A DNA stretch of 64,000 nt, from the NCBI RefSeq assembly GCF_964355755.1, contig NC_092670.1, forward strand, positions 27,083,795 to 27,147,794, read 5' to 3'. This document shows, piece after piece, positions 1 to 10,857 of this stretch. Under the pieces are notes generated by a model that did not search any database, had not been told where the DNA came from, and saw only the letters and a program-made list of their open reading frames with translations. Positions within the stretch are counted from its first letter, which is position 1. The number at the start of each line of letters is the position of its first letter. The stretch comes from Antedon mediterranea (taxonomy: Eukaryota; Echinodermata; Crinoidea; Comatulida; Antedonidae). A program made the position numbers and the translations under genes.

Positions 1-32
1 TGTCATAAAATGAGTTCCAGACACGTACAAGT

Positions 33-432
33 CTATGGCAGTGTCTCAAGAGTTTCAAGTTCATCTGTAAGTGTGTATTCTCTGCCAATTTTTTTCTGCT
101 GATCTTCTGACAATTCCTTAATCTCACCAGACACTAACTTTTGCTTTAACTCTTCAATTTGCCTTAACTTTTTCTTCACATTCTTTACTCTTTTTTCTGA
201 ATTTAATGATCCATCTTTTGGCTTATCTTCTATACTTGTTCTATCTAGACAAGTTGTTACATCTTTTACACAAGTTTCTCTTTCTTTCTTCTCTTTTCGT
301 TTTTGTTTTCTTTTTTCATTTTTTTTTGCAGATTTTGATAAAGATTCATTTTTCTCTATTTCAGGTTCCTTATAGACACCAGGTGGGAAACTTGGTTTGC
401 TTTTTAACCACTGTGTTCCAACACTTTCATAT
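33..432 (-). CDS. PYM1: PYM1 exon 3 (C-terminal exon, residues 47-179)
   Basis: Last coding exon of the partner of Y14 and Mago, a cytoplasmic protein that strips exon junction complexes from mRNA and links them to the 40S ribosome. The exon follows a 3' splice site (TTTTTGTTATAG) and supplies the last base of codon 47. Residues 55-65 (WLKSKPSFPPG) match the conserved linker after the Mago-binding domain. Residues 78-98 are the Lys/Arg-rich AKKNEKRK block. Residues 127-146 (KRVKNVKKKLRQIEELKQKL) and the acidic DELETLE tail match the conserved C-terminal helix of the family. The TAG stop is at 33-35; positions 1-32 are the start of the 3' UTR, whose poly(A) site is outside the window. The full protein is 179 residues, near the usual 190-200. 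Known: family role. Seen: motifs, frame and splice sites. Confidence 0.93.
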
Positions 433-1094
433 CTATAACAAAAATAAATATTGAAATAAATATTTAATGTCCAGCAATTCCCCGAAACAACAGTTACAAA
501 TAAACACCAGCAATGTACCATAAATGATAACTAAATTGCAATTTTTGTTGTAAATCACAACACAATATTTGTACCAATGGTTCTTATTCAACCAAGCATC
601 AATTAATTATTTTTACTGATAGCAGTATTTTTTTGGATTCAGAGAAAAACCACATTTGCAATCATAATTTAATTAAATAAGAGGCTGAATATAAAATAAT
701 TTTTTTCATATATAGATTTAGTGGAATATAGTTAGTAGTATTATAATTATTATTCATTCATTTATTCATGGTCAAACACAGCAAAGTACATGGTTTGAAG
801 CCTCTGTTTGCACCTATTGGAAACATATGTTGAATGTTCTTTCCAGTTAAGTTTATGATCAATTATTGTACCTATATATATTTATGATGTTTTACAATCT
901 TAACCTTATCATTCATAATTATCAGCTCACTGTGTTTTTTATCAAGTTTCCTATAATCAATAAATAATCTTTTGTTTTCTTGATATTCAACTTCAATTAA
1001 TTATCAGCACACTAAGAGTATAACTGAGTAGAATCATCTTTTACAAGACCAACAAGACAGGTATCATCTGCAGATTTTACAGTAAAACACTTTG

Positions 1095-1451
1095 TTAAAC
1101 TTGGTCACCTATATTACAGTTAAAATCATCATTAGTATATAATATAAAGAGAAAGAAAGAAATTGGTGAAAGGACACAGCCGTGGGGTGTTCCGGTATTG
1201 CATGTGCAGATTTCAGATTTACACTCATTAAAACAGACAAATTGTTCCCTATCCTTTAAAAAATTATTGATCCATGAAATGATAGACTGGTTTACACCTA
1301 AAATATTCATTTTCTTCATTACAATATGTGGTTGTATAGTATTAAAAGCGGACAAAAAATCTAGAAATAAAACCCTAGCATAAGTATTAGCACAATCGAG
1401 ATGTCGAGCAAGCAAGTTATTTATTGAAGTACTTAGTAGTAGCGGCATCAT
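1095..1451 (-). pseudogene. Reverse transcriptase core fragment of the CR1/L2-like LINE
   Basis: This 118-codon open stretch carries the RT palm motif LDFLSAFNTIQPH and the following TGTPHGCVLSPISF motif typical of CR1/L2/Rex1 elements. The last readable part, LYTNDDF, precedes where the catalytic DD box should lie; that box is lost in the degenerate downstream sequence. The frame shifts just before residue 1, because the AYRSHR..DDA block lies in another frame. It is a remnant inside PYM1 intron 2, on the same strand as PYM1. Confidence 0.75.
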
Positions 1452-1560
1452 CTACACACCTATGTGAACGATATGCAAATTGATAAGAATCTAATTTATC
1501 ACCAACATCATTAAGGATTTTACTTTTAACAATTTATTCAAGAAATTTCATAGGCTAGGT

Positions 1561-1880
1561 CTAGTCATTTAGCGTTTAGGGTTACTACTTTTTTCCAGTG
1601 AACGTATCATATCGATATTTTTAATGATAGACTTGGTTATTTTAAGAGGACGATTATGTGTTCACTTCTTGAACAGCCTGCATAACCTGTTTTAATTGAA
1701 ATTGTTTATGGCATGCCAATCTATGTTTTATATATATATATATATATTTTATCTGTATTTTATTGTTAACCGTTTTTGATGTTGTATTGTTTTATGTTTC
1801 AAACCTGTTAGTGGCGGTATTTATCGCTGTTGGTTTTGATTGAATAAAATAAAATAAAATAAAATAAATAAAATAAAATC
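1561..1880 (+). mobile_element. LINE 3' end, plus strand, with (AAAAT)n tail
   Basis: A 3' untranslated end of a non-LTR element that finishes in TTGATTGAATAAAATAAAAT and several AAAAT repeats (about 1840-1877), after an (AT)n run at 1731-1748. It interrupts the opposite-strand LINE: that element's RT motifs continue on both sides. The 5' boundary near 1561 is approximate. Confidence 0.55.
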
Positions 1881-2077
1881 AGTGAGCGTTTCCAAATAGT
1901 AGGTACCTCATGTAATCTAAGCATGGAGTCTCCATGATCTAAGTGACCAGTTATATAAAATAGCAAAAACATGGGATAATTGCACATTACATTCCTTAAT
2001 TACTTTACCACTGACGCCACCTGGGCCTTTTGCTTTTCTTAGATTTACTTTTACCCGATATACTTTCTTTAATATTA

Positions 2078-2800
2078 CAGTAGAACCTGAATTTTACGTA
2101 CCCTGATTTTACGTTCCTGTGATTTTACGTACGCTTACAGTGTGGCCAGCGAGCGAAATGAAAAAAGCTCTTCGGGTTTTCAGCCAAATTATGCTAGATT
2201 GTGTACAAATTATGCCAGATTTTTTCGCAATTATGCCAGATAATATGCTAAATCGTGGTGAATATGTTGTATGTTTGCGTTTTTCAAATTATGCCAGATT
2301 ATGCCAGATTTCCTAAAATTATGCCTAGCATAAATGCCAGATGGGTCAAAATTATGCCAGACGGCATAATTATGCCAGATTTGGCCACTATGTACGCTTA
2401 AAATAACCGATGACGTCATCATTTTCTTACATTGAGGGCGCAATTTAACAACAACAAACAAAGCCATGGCTGTGTGAAAAATTCTGCTGTGTGTGAGACA
2501 AGCTACACACGTGCATTCCCCCTACAGCAGCGACTGTTTTTATTGATAGAAAATACAAGAACATTGATATTTTATTTATAACACTTTATTTAAACGCACA
2601 GGCTGTATATACTGTACTTTTCTAGTTAGGCCTCACATCTTGCTAGGCCTGCTAGCCTGGCCTGAATAGTCTAGTAGGAAAGGCCTAGCTAGTGACCACC
2701 TGGAAGCTGTACAGTAAAGTAGGCAAACACGGTAGCCTTTATAGCTACGATCTCTACGTATTTGGGGTCCCGCACCGTACGTAAAATGAAGGTTCTACTG
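2078..2800. mobile_element. Non-autonomous pogo/Tigger-like DNA transposon, 723 bp
   Basis: The ends are inverted repeats of about 25 bp beginning CAGTAGAACC, with one indel-free mismatch patch (TGA versus TTC). TA lies directly outside both ends (2076-2077 and 2801-2802). CAGTAGAACC termini and a TA duplication fit the pogo/Tigger branch of Tc1/mariner (family knowledge; assignment is inference). There is no transposase ORF. The left half holds about nine copies of a word close to AATTATGCCAGAT (2185-2385). It sits in the minus-strand LINE, whose coding sequence resumes on both sides. Confidence 0.72.
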
Positions 2801-3699
2801 TATTTTCAATTTGACACACCTATCGTTATTAAAATCTTGACCATCAAAACGTAAATAAAATGAATTAAGATCACAGGCCATTTCTTTGTCATCATCTGCA
2901 GTTTTCGTAACTGCATGTGGCACACTTTTTACCATAACCTGTCATTTTCTTCATACTGTCCCATACTTCTTTGCTATTACCAGATCGGAACTTGTCTTCA
3001 ATCTTTCTTCCAAACTTTCTCTTGCATTGCAACAATTCCATCTTTAACTCTTTCTGTATTTGCTTCCTATCCATATTCTCGATGCTTTCTTTTAATTAAT
3101 TTCTTTAACCTTTCATTAAGCCATGGGTTTGTTGTTAGGGTACACTTTGACGTGCCTCTCCTTGACACAGAAATCAATATAGCTTGAAATTGCCTCTGTT
3201 GCTTCATCTAATGTACATGTAATACATGTGAATCTGTCAATATGGCTAAAACTTTCAGTGTCAACATCAGTTGTCATTACACATGCATCTCTAAAATATT
3301 GCAATGAAGAAGTATTTACCTTCAGTTCATCAAGTTTTCCTCTTGACAGAACGAGCGTTAAACATTATTACAGATGGAAGTGGTGGTTTGTAGGCTATTC
3401 GTTTAAGTCGTAGCCTAACGCCACCACGCTTCATTTGTTTCATATCATGCGGGAAATCATTATTATACGCCATATGTGCCAAATGATTTATCTTTTGCTA
3501 ATATTAATTCGAAACAGGGTCTAGACTCTAGAACCTAGACTAGTTTCAGGCACAAAAGTGATTTTTATCAGGGAAATGTAGAAGTATTAGGTACATTGAA
3601 ACTTTAAGAACAATGCAATCAATGAAATAGTACAATATGTTATATATTCCTACACATTATTTTAATCAATTGCCTATTAGTACATACTAGGCACACACT

Positions 3700-4855
3700 T
3701 TCGACCCTTGTTTACTAAAAACAATAATAATTTCGACAGAACGTTAACATAGCTGTTCCACATGTTCTAGTAACCATCATCATTAATGTTAAAGACATGT
3801 TAAAGAAACCCGTTTGTAGAAATACAATTAAAGAGCTTGAGGATGAGTGCAGAAAATTATGCCAATCTATACAATTACATATAATTGAACGTGTATATGA
3901 CAACGACTTTGACGACTACATAGACAACGTGGACCACATTCCATCAGATTGAGACAAAATGATAATTCGGTTTGTCTCCCTCTTACCACCATCGCCGAGC
4001 CTGGACCACCCACCTCCTAGCACTGCATTTCAAGAGACCACTCGCCAGTCAACTCTGCAATTTGTGGCAGGAAACATAAAGTCAGCCATAAAGCCCCAGT
4101 ATCGCCAGTTACGAAGACGAAATTCAATGCAAATTGAAGATATTTGGTAAAGGCAAAAAAAAGGTTAAACAGATATCAAGAAAAGATCAACGAGGCTGCA
4201 TTCGCGTTAGCAAAAGGTTTTCTTTTAGAACAGGCAAGGAAAGTGGAAAGGGCAAGTCCAAAAAGAACACCTACTCGAAGGATCGTACCAGCAAAGAACA
4301 ATTAGAAGTCTTACAGGAACAGATTAACGGCATTACAATGCAAGCTGATTATATGGAAAAAGGGAAAATCAAAGCGGTCGGTTTGAGCAAATTTGGTCAA
4401 GCTCTCAATTTTGAGCAGCAAGCAGCAGCCTTATTTGAAATTAAAATTAAGAAGACTTGTCTGCGAGAAGGCTGGCATTGAACGGTGTGCAGCAAAGTTA
4501 AAGAAGAGACTAAACAAAAAGTCCTATGGGAATATCAACAGCCAAACAAACCAAATAGACGTTTACTCCGACCAACATAAGTGATGTTCAACCAACCGTC
4601 AGCGAAATAAGCTTCAGAAGATGACATAGATCTAACAGTAATACCACCACCACTAGTAGAAGAAGATAATAAAACAGGCTTACCCGTGCACCATTAGATG
4701 AAAGAAAACAGTACAAGCATCAATTAAGCAACAGCAACAAATACGAGAAGACTTGTGGGAGCTTGCATCAATGCAGTCCTCAGCAGAACAAAGTAGTACA
4801 CCAAGAACATAAAACTGAAGGAACTTGTTTCACAGAAAGTAAATCGGAGAGTGAC
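3700..4855 (+). pseudogene. 5' part of a decayed transposase-like gene
   Basis: Plus-strand coding pieces in shifting frames. One at about 3798-3950 reads MLKKPVCRNTIKELEDECRK and onward to a stop. Later basic and coiled pieces include AAFALAKGFLLEQARK (about 4190-4240) and KFGQALNFEQQAAALFE (about 4385-4445). A LINE interrupts the gene at 4856, and related coding sequence resumes after 6697. I take the two halves to be one gene because the strand matches and the second half starts in mid-domain. Frameshifts and stops make it non-functional. I do not recognise this half on its own. Confidence 0.45.
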
Positions 4856-4996
4856 AAGATAAGATAAGATAAGATAACTTTTATTGATCCTCAAAAAGGA
4901 AATTCATTGCTCGTCATAATAACAAAGAAAACACTATAAAAACAAATAAAGCATAAAACCATTCATTTAAAACATCTAAAAAATTACAATATAAAA

Positions 4997-6013
4997 TTAT
5001 CTTCTTGACTTCCTGTTGTACTGGATGATACCGGAGGGAATAAAGGATTTAGCAAATCGATTTGTTTTCACACTGAGGAGCCTCAATCTACCACTTGGAT
5101 TAAGTTGGTCTATGATCACTTTGTGGAGAGGATGAGAGGCATCCGACTCAATGCGTTCGAAATCTTTCTGGAGGTGTTCTAGGTGCACATCGGTAAAGGA
5201 AGGCAGTTCCAGACCAATCATTTTACCAGCCCAACGGATGAAAGTTTCAAGGCGTCCTTTATTCCCTCCGGTAACAATACCAGCCCAACAGGAGAGGCAA
5301 TACGTCCAAACACTACATATAACGGATCTATAGAACGAAAGTAACATCAAATCACAGGAGTTAAATTTATATAAAGTTCTCATACAATACATTCTGGGAC
5401 TTAATTTTTTACTGATGAAGTCTATATGGTCTCCCCAACTCAGTTTATCATTGAAAACAATTCCTAGATACTTGTACTGGTCAACAATTTCAATTTCTTT
5501 ACCTTTGATAGTGATTGGTTGAAAATTAAATTTATGTTTAGTCCTAAAATCAATGATCATCTCCTTTGTTTTTGATGCATTTATTTGGAGATAATTATCG
5601 TCACAAAATTTAACAAATCTTTGTATTTCGCTACGATAATTTTCATCATTGTTTGAAACTATGAGACCAATAGTACTAGTGTCATCAGTGAATTTAACAA
5701 CGGGGCAAAGCTCATCATTTAAAGATCTGTAATCCGCCGTATACAAGGAATATAATTTAGGTGCGTTGACAGTACCCTGAGGAACACCGGTGTCAGAGGT
5801 TACGATTTCTGACTTAACACCATTAATATTAACAAATTGTTTTCTATCACAAATGAAATTTAAAACTAAACGAACAATCGGACGGGGAAACTCCATATTC
5901 AAAATTTTGTCTGCTAAGATATGGGGTTGTATGGTATTAAACGCAGATTGAAAATCAAAATACATAATACGTGCCGAGTGGCCTTTCTTTACATTATCTA
6001 GATGTGAATACAA
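4997..6013 (-). pseudogene. LINE reverse transcriptase and C-terminal domain
   Basis: This 338-residue open stretch holds RT motifs in order: FDFQSAFNTIQPHIL (about residue 21), TGVPQGTVNAPKLYSLYTAD (about 79), the catalytic box KFTDDTS (about 106; Phe-Thr-Asp-Asp in place of the usual Tyr-Ala-Asp-Asp) and KYLGIVFNDKLSW (about 180). A CR1-type C-terminal region follows (CLSCWAG...RLETFIRWAGKMIGL). It ends in FIPSGIIQYNRKSRR and a stop, close to the 3' tail. The open frame begins inside the RT domain. The upstream part is in another frame at 6205-6673 (KAAGPDRIPPRVLK). It acts, if at all, in target-primed reverse transcription; here it is truncated. Confidence 0.82.
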
Positions 6014-6204
6014 TTTATGTAATTTAAAATAAATCGCATCACTGGTACTACGGAGTGATCAGTAAGCAAATTGCAACGGGTCTAACACTTTTTCAGCATA
6101 AGGTTGCATAATTTTTTAAATAATACGTTCCAATATTTTCATCGCGACAGACGTGAGTCTCAAATCATTCATGCTGTTAATCTTAGGTTTCTTAGGTACC
6201 GGTA

Positions 6205-6673
6205 TTATGCATGAAAGTTTCCAAATATCCGGGAACGCATGATAAGAAAGACACATATTGAAAATAAATGTAAATATACAAGGTGAGGAGAGCAGACCTT
6301 AAGTACTCGTGGTGGGATTCTATCCGGCCCAGCAGCCTTCGATGAATTGAGTTTCATGAATTCGTTATGTACATCAGAAATGCTTATACTAAATTTGGGA
6401 TCATCTTCAGTCACCCGACAAGCTAAATAGAGCCTCTCTTTCTTTTTTAAAATCATGAACATTAAAACGGTTATAAAATTCATTTAACTCATTAACATAT
6501 TGCACAGTAACATTCGGAATCGAGGTGGGTGTATTACCACCGTTTGTGTAACCACTCATAAGTTTCATACCCTGCCAAACTTGTTTCATATTATTAGACC
6601 TGAAGTTATGTTCAACTTTTTTCCTATAAATGTTCTTCTGTTTCATTATTTCAGATTTAATCTCTCTAGTCAA
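6205..6673 (-). pseudogene. LINE ORF2 segment upstream of the RT core, frameshifted
   Basis: Two overlapping reading frames together cover the connector and RT motif 0-1 of the same LINE. At 6407-6673 is VWQGMKLMSGY, typical of the stretch before the RT. At 6205-6483 is NSSKAAGPDRIPPRVLKVC, the conserved start of the RT fingers. A one-base shift near 6430 separates them. The element is cut off at about 6695. Confidence 0.7.
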
Positions 6674-6696
6674 TATTTTCGACCTAGAAGACTATG

Positions 6697-8000
6697 TCAT
6701 CTTACAAAAAAAAACAGAAAAGGCAACACAAAAGGTGAAGGAACTATCTCTTCTCGTATACTGAGCGCAATTTAGCTAAAAAAGTTGCCAAAGAGTCATT
6801 GTTGAAAAGAAAATTGCCCGTGGCTGTCAGTCGGACAATGATTAAGTATTCGGATATTGGAAAAGTCATGGAAGAATTTGTTCATGATAATTTGGTTGGC
6901 ACCGATGCCTGGCGACGAACTTGTGTGTTCACGCTCGATGGAAATTTAAAGCTAGGAAAGAAAGGTACTTATAAACGGTTAATGGAATTTCTAAAAGAAA
7001 AGTACCAAGATATGGCACTGTAGTACAATTGTGTGCCTGTCATAACCGACGTAGGCTATCTGCCAAACTGTACAAAGGTGCTGCACAGATTACCTCCAGA
7101 AGAGCCAGGAAAGGGTGGAATGTTTGCCTAAACCATAGCCATTGGAGTAATTTTGGATGGCAGCAATAAATTTATATTAAACCGAGATGATGTCCCCGGT
7201 TACCGTCTGGACACAACATATACTCACAAACAATACAAATCAATTTCATTAAAGAATAAACCAGAACTAACTACACACACACAGACTATGTGAACAAATC
7301 AGTGATCTGTAAGCCGAAGGCTTCGGCTATTACAAATCACTGGAACAAATACAAATAAGTTCTACAAACGTCAATGCACCTTGTAATGGAAACGGGAAAT
7401 ACAAACCAAAGTTCTTGGAGTTGTCAAAGCTCATCACTTGTACCCAAAAAATGCGACACAGCTCATGGCTAACCTCTACATGATGAGTGAAATGAATGAG
7501 TTTAAGGATGATACGCACAAGCCCATCGACTGTATTCGTGTCGACGGAACATCGGATGAAGGCCTATCGTATGCAGGAGTACAACTCTTATGGAGCGAAT
7601 GGCATTTAAAAATGAAGTAATTTTGTACACTGGTAACAGTTCGGTATGCTGGTGGAAGCTACCTTAACAGAGTTGAACAAATAAATGGATGTCTTTCAAG
7701 AACACAAGCTAATATGTTTATACCATCAACGATTCATGGGTCAAATTTTAGCAATGACGGTATAGACGAGGAAGTTTTGGAAAAGAACTTTGAAACTGCA
7801 TCTGATGTTTATATATCGCTGTAATGGAGCACCAGCAGGACGTTCGCAAATACAACTCGTTAAAGGAAGTAAGAGTGAACAAACGTACTTAAAAGGATCA
7901 CAAACAGCCAAACAGAAACTTAAAGAAGATAAGCCTGAATTAGTCACACATTTCTCAAAAATATGGGACTTGGGTAACAGACACATGTAAAGAGGACTAC
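6697..8000 (+). pseudogene. 3' part of a decayed, multi-copy transposase-like gene
   Basis: Pieces in shifting frames. At 6799-7023: MIKYSDIGKVMEEFVHDNLV and AWRRTCVFTLDGN. Near 7030-7130: RRRLSAKLYKGAAQITSRRA, then a degenerate HSHWSN. Near 7175-7230: LNRDDVPGYRLDTTYTH. At 7438-7620: CIRVDGTSDEGLSYAGVQLL. Near 7640-7830: SYLNRVEQINGCLSRTQAN and FIPSTIHGSNFSN. I recall similar multi-copy proteins from marine invertebrates, but no established family name that I can give with confidence. The spaced acidic residues and copy-number habit suggest a transposase; this is inference. At least six frame breaks or stops show it is dead. Confidence 0.5.
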
Positions 8001-8584
8001 TATCTTATGTTTTAATATAAAATAGTTCATTTGTACCCAGATCCCAAATGACTATGCAGCGGTGATTGTGGTACTTTCAGTGGTAACTGCAATGGTCATT
8101 TTTTAATTTTCCTGATAATATGAAGGGATCGTATGTGGCACATGCAAGGGAAACCAGACAAATTTGAGATTTCCACAAATACTGAAACTACATAATCCAA
8201 GATTTAAAATGCTGAAAAAAATATCTTGATACCATGTCTACTTCTAAAGTTTTGGCTGTTACAATTAGTGTTTTGAGAAAAGTGCTTTTCAAGTTAAGTA
8301 ACAGGAAATGACAAATACAAAAAAATAAACAGGGCCTTTACGCCTTAGCAAAAGGGTATTCTAATTGTTTTATTTCAATGAAACTTCGCACCTTCGTTAA
8401 ATAACTATTGTTCTATTATTATGCAAAATTTTCATTAAAATCAACCCAAAGGAACACTTTTAATTTAAGCATAATACATGATGGGTTTTATGAAAATCAT
8501 ACATAATTACACCATCTTTTTAACCAACATACCTCACAAAATGTTAAAATAGAAAAACTGAAAAACACCAATGTAATTGTAATG
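8001..8584. other. Unassigned AT-rich sequence
   Basis: No coding potential, repeat structure or element ends recognised. Intronic to PYM1. Confidence 0.5.
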
Positions 8585-8752
8585 GTTATACAGATATTGC
8601 CTGCTTAGAGGTGAAATATAAGATTTGACATCCCCAAGGGAATGATATTATGTTCGAGGGAATATATAATTCCCCGAGAACATAATATCATCCCGAGGGG
8701 ATGTTAAATCTTATATTTTAGCGATATAAAAGGCGATATCTGTTATATTACA
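8585..8752. repeat. Long imperfect inverted repeat (about 75-bp arms)
   Basis: The left arm (about 8588-8660) carries CAGATATTGCC, AAATATAAGATTTGACATCC and TGATATTATGTTC. The right arm (about 8668-8745) is its reverse complement with a few mismatches; the spacer is only a few bases around AATATATAA. The DNA could fold into one long hairpin. It could be a snap-back element; no target duplication was found. Confidence 0.65.
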
Positions 8753-9170
8753 TCAACAACAAGTAGAATATCTGCTGGGTCGTCGGGTAGCTAGGCTAGG
8801 CCTCCTTTTTGTATTTTGTATGTAAACAAGCTGCCTAGACACCTTACCTTGCGAAGAATAATATACAGATTACTAATTAATGATTCCTTGGCAATCAAAT
8901 ATACTAGCCTAGGTCGTTTAAATAATAACAGAAGAATTTCCATCAATAAGCCTACATTAATAATAATAATATTATCAGGTAGGCTGAATAAATAATAATT
9001 CGTCCTCTTCGAGCCGCGCCGAATCACCGGATGTTCAGTGCGTCGCGCGCGTACCGGTTACTACTGTGAGTATTAACCAATCACAAACGGTCTTTCATCA
9101 CATCTAGGGAGGACTAATAACAAATGAGGGTGCTATGTATGCATAGTTTAAATAGTTTAGTTGATTAATT
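8753..9170. other. Unassigned sequence with GGCCTAG words
   Basis: Contains AGGCTAGGCCTCC near 8790 and a short CpG-rich patch at 9010-9055. No gene or element recognised. Confidence 0.4.
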
Positions 9171-9473
9171 TCTTCCCGCTCCGTTCCGTGGCGCAGCGCA
9201 TGAAGCGTTGTCTTGTGATGGAGAGACAATTTCATCGCGAGTTCAAGACTCAGTAGATGACTTTTGTTTATTTATCGGCACAAATATTGCCACACGAAAA
9301 TTACACAGTCAATATCATCGTACTCGAGAATTTGCTGGATTTTATATGTTTAATGACGGACACGATAATTACGCGAAAATTACTCAGTCAACATCATCGT
9401 ACTTGAGGATGTATACGATTTACGATCCTCGCAGCGGTAGTCATGTGATGCAGTTTCAACCAATCACGTACAC
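9171..9473 (+). mobile_element. Possible tRNA-derived SINE
   Basis: At 9189-9206 is TGGCGCAGCGCATGAAGC, close to a Pol III A box. About 40 bases later is GCGAGTTCAAGACTC, close to a B box (GTTCRANNC). The body contains two copies of a 25-bp word (ACACAGTCAATATCATCG and ACTCAGTCAACATCATCG, about 9302 and 9384) and is followed by AT-rich sequence. No full tRNA fold is made, so this is a tentative call. Confidence 0.32.
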
Positions 9474-9709
9474 ATAGGCTATGTAATATAAATAAATATT
9501 GTTTCAGCTATCATTTTCTTTAAAAATAACAAAATTGTAAAAAAAAAATGTTTCAGCCTTTTTGTTTTTGCTCTTTCTACAAATCTACATACACATGCAA
9601 CTTATGTCCGATTTCACTTGCATAGGCTATGTAATATAAATAAATACTGTTTCAGCTATCATTTTCTTTAAAAATAAAAAAATTGAAAAAAAAAAATTTT
9701 TCAGCCTTT
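9474..9709 (+). repeat. 147-bp tandem duplication, second unit split by a transposon
   Basis: Unit 1 (9474-9620) starts CATAGGCTATGTAATA and ends TGTCCGATTTCACTTG. Unit 2 starts at 9621, breaks at 9709, and resumes at 16304-16370 on the far side of the 6.6 kb GTCC element. The broken unit fixes where that element inserted. Confidence 0.75.
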
Positions 9710-9804
9710 TAGTCCGGTGGCAGGAGGGGGAATCACAAGCCGAAAGGGGACAAATTGCCATCCAACTTTTCTAGACTAGAATTTTCCGTAGATTACGAAT
9801 ATGG

Positions 9805-10800
9805 AAGGTAATCGATCAGGATAGGAAGCGTTTTAGAGATATAAGGGGTCAAAGTTCAAAATTGACCAATTACAACAATGTATTATGTATATGTATTATA
9901 ACAAATTTATTGAAGCACAATTTGGTCTTTTATTACATTTTTATGATTATAGGCGTCTATTCAATCACTTTATGAAAAAAAATCCTTTGTGATTAAGGGT
10001 CAAATGTCAATATTGACCAATCATAGAACGTACCTATAAAACCAAATAAAAACTAATATTTAATAAAAAATTGGATGTTTTCTCATCCTGTTAATCAATC
10101 ATACGCAATGTAAAAAAGCGAATACATCATTTCATCAGTTGACATAAGGTCAAAGGTCAACATTTTAATACGTGTATTAGTTAACAAATAAATGCAAAGT
10201 TGTCCAAACTATGATATTGATGGTTTTACAAGTAATCAAATTATTTGATTAGTAAAGTTATGTTATTTCATTATAATTTTGATTAATATAATTATAATAC
10301 TGTATTTAATCAAATCAGACTTCGATCAGGATAGGAAGCGAATAAGAAAAGATAAGGGGTCAAAGTTTAAAATTGACCAATTATAACAATGTATTATATA
10401 CATATGTATTAAAACCAGTTTATTAAAGTTCAATTTGGTCTTTTAATATATTTGTATGGTTATAGGTATTGTATGGTGTTATTCAGTCGCCTTATAAAAC
10501 AAATACTTTGCAATTAAAGGTCAATTTCAATATTGACCAATCACACAATTTGCATTTAAAACCAAATAAAAACTAAAATTTAAGACAAAATGTTATGTTT
10601 TATCATTCTGTTAAGACATCTATCAATCATACACAATCCAAAGAGCACATTTATCATTACACAAGTTGACATGGGTCAAAGGTCAACATTTGAACAAATG
10701 ATATACTAAATAATGCAAAGTTATTCAAACTATGAGATCGATGTTCATAAATGTAATCACGTTATTTGATCAGTGAAGTTATGGTATTTTTATATTTTTT
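9805..10800 (+). repeat. Two tandem ~510-bp subterminal units of the GTCC element
   Basis: Unit 1 (about 9805-10320) and unit 2 (about 10321-10800) both start CGATCAGGATAGGAAGCG. They share, in order, TTGACCAATTA, AATTTGGTCTTTTA, a DR1 motif (AGGTCAAAGGTCA or GGGTCAAAGGTCA) and TATTTGATCAGTAAAGTTATG-like words. The same two units occur in copy B at 50000-50500 and 51235-51570. Confidence 0.75.
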
Positions 10801-10820
10801 CTAGTGCGCATTATTTTAAA

Positions 10821-10857
10821 CTAGATGGCACGCTCGCTTCGCTCGCGTACCATCTAG
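10821..10857 (-). other. Helitron 3' terminal stem-loop
   Basis: A 37-nt imperfect palindrome, CTAGATGG...GCTCGCTTCGCTCGC...CCATCTAG. With the neighbouring word GATGGTTCTCG it is shared with a second end at 58331-58389. Confidence 0.75.

Larger units (their letters stand above)
740..3440 (-). mobile_element. Degenerate CR1/L2-like LINE, minus strand, internally deleted and twice interrupted
   Basis: Minus-strand coding fragments appear in the order of a CR1/L2-type ORF2. At 3340-3440 is an endonuclease N-terminus (RPPLPS-like, then NARSVKRK). At 3116-3304 is the post-endonuclease region, at 2892-3074 the connector, at 1985-2040 the RT motif region KGPGGVSGKV, at 1441-1560 the AYRSHR..DDA motif, at 1095-1451 the RT core (LDFLSAFNTIQPH, TGTPHGCVLSP), and at 780-1090 a degenerate RT C-terminus. 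Most of the endonuclease domain is missing between 3300 and 3340. Stops and frameshifts are frequent. A plus-strand LINE tail (1561-1880) and a pogo-like element (2078-2800) inserted later. No 3' tail is seen near 740. Confidence 0.75.
4856..6695 (-). mobile_element. 5'-truncated CR1/Rex1-type LINE with (AAGAT)n tail
   Basis: Read on the minus strand, the element ends in GGATCAATAAAAGTTATCTT followed by four ATCTT repeats (4857-4880), a typical short tandem 3' tail of CR1/L2-group LINEs. Its ORF2 runs from about 6673 to 4997 with one frameshift between 6205 and 6013. The 5' part, including the endonuclease, is absent, so it is a 5'-truncated copy. It inserted into the transposase-like pseudogene. 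Confidence 0.85.

Noticed and set aside
33-521. Reading 33-521 as a single-exon gene with its own ATG at 519-521
   Set aside because: The first 29 codons are intron; the acceptor at 433 and the conserved exons at 43384-43477 and 49512-49557 show the true structure.
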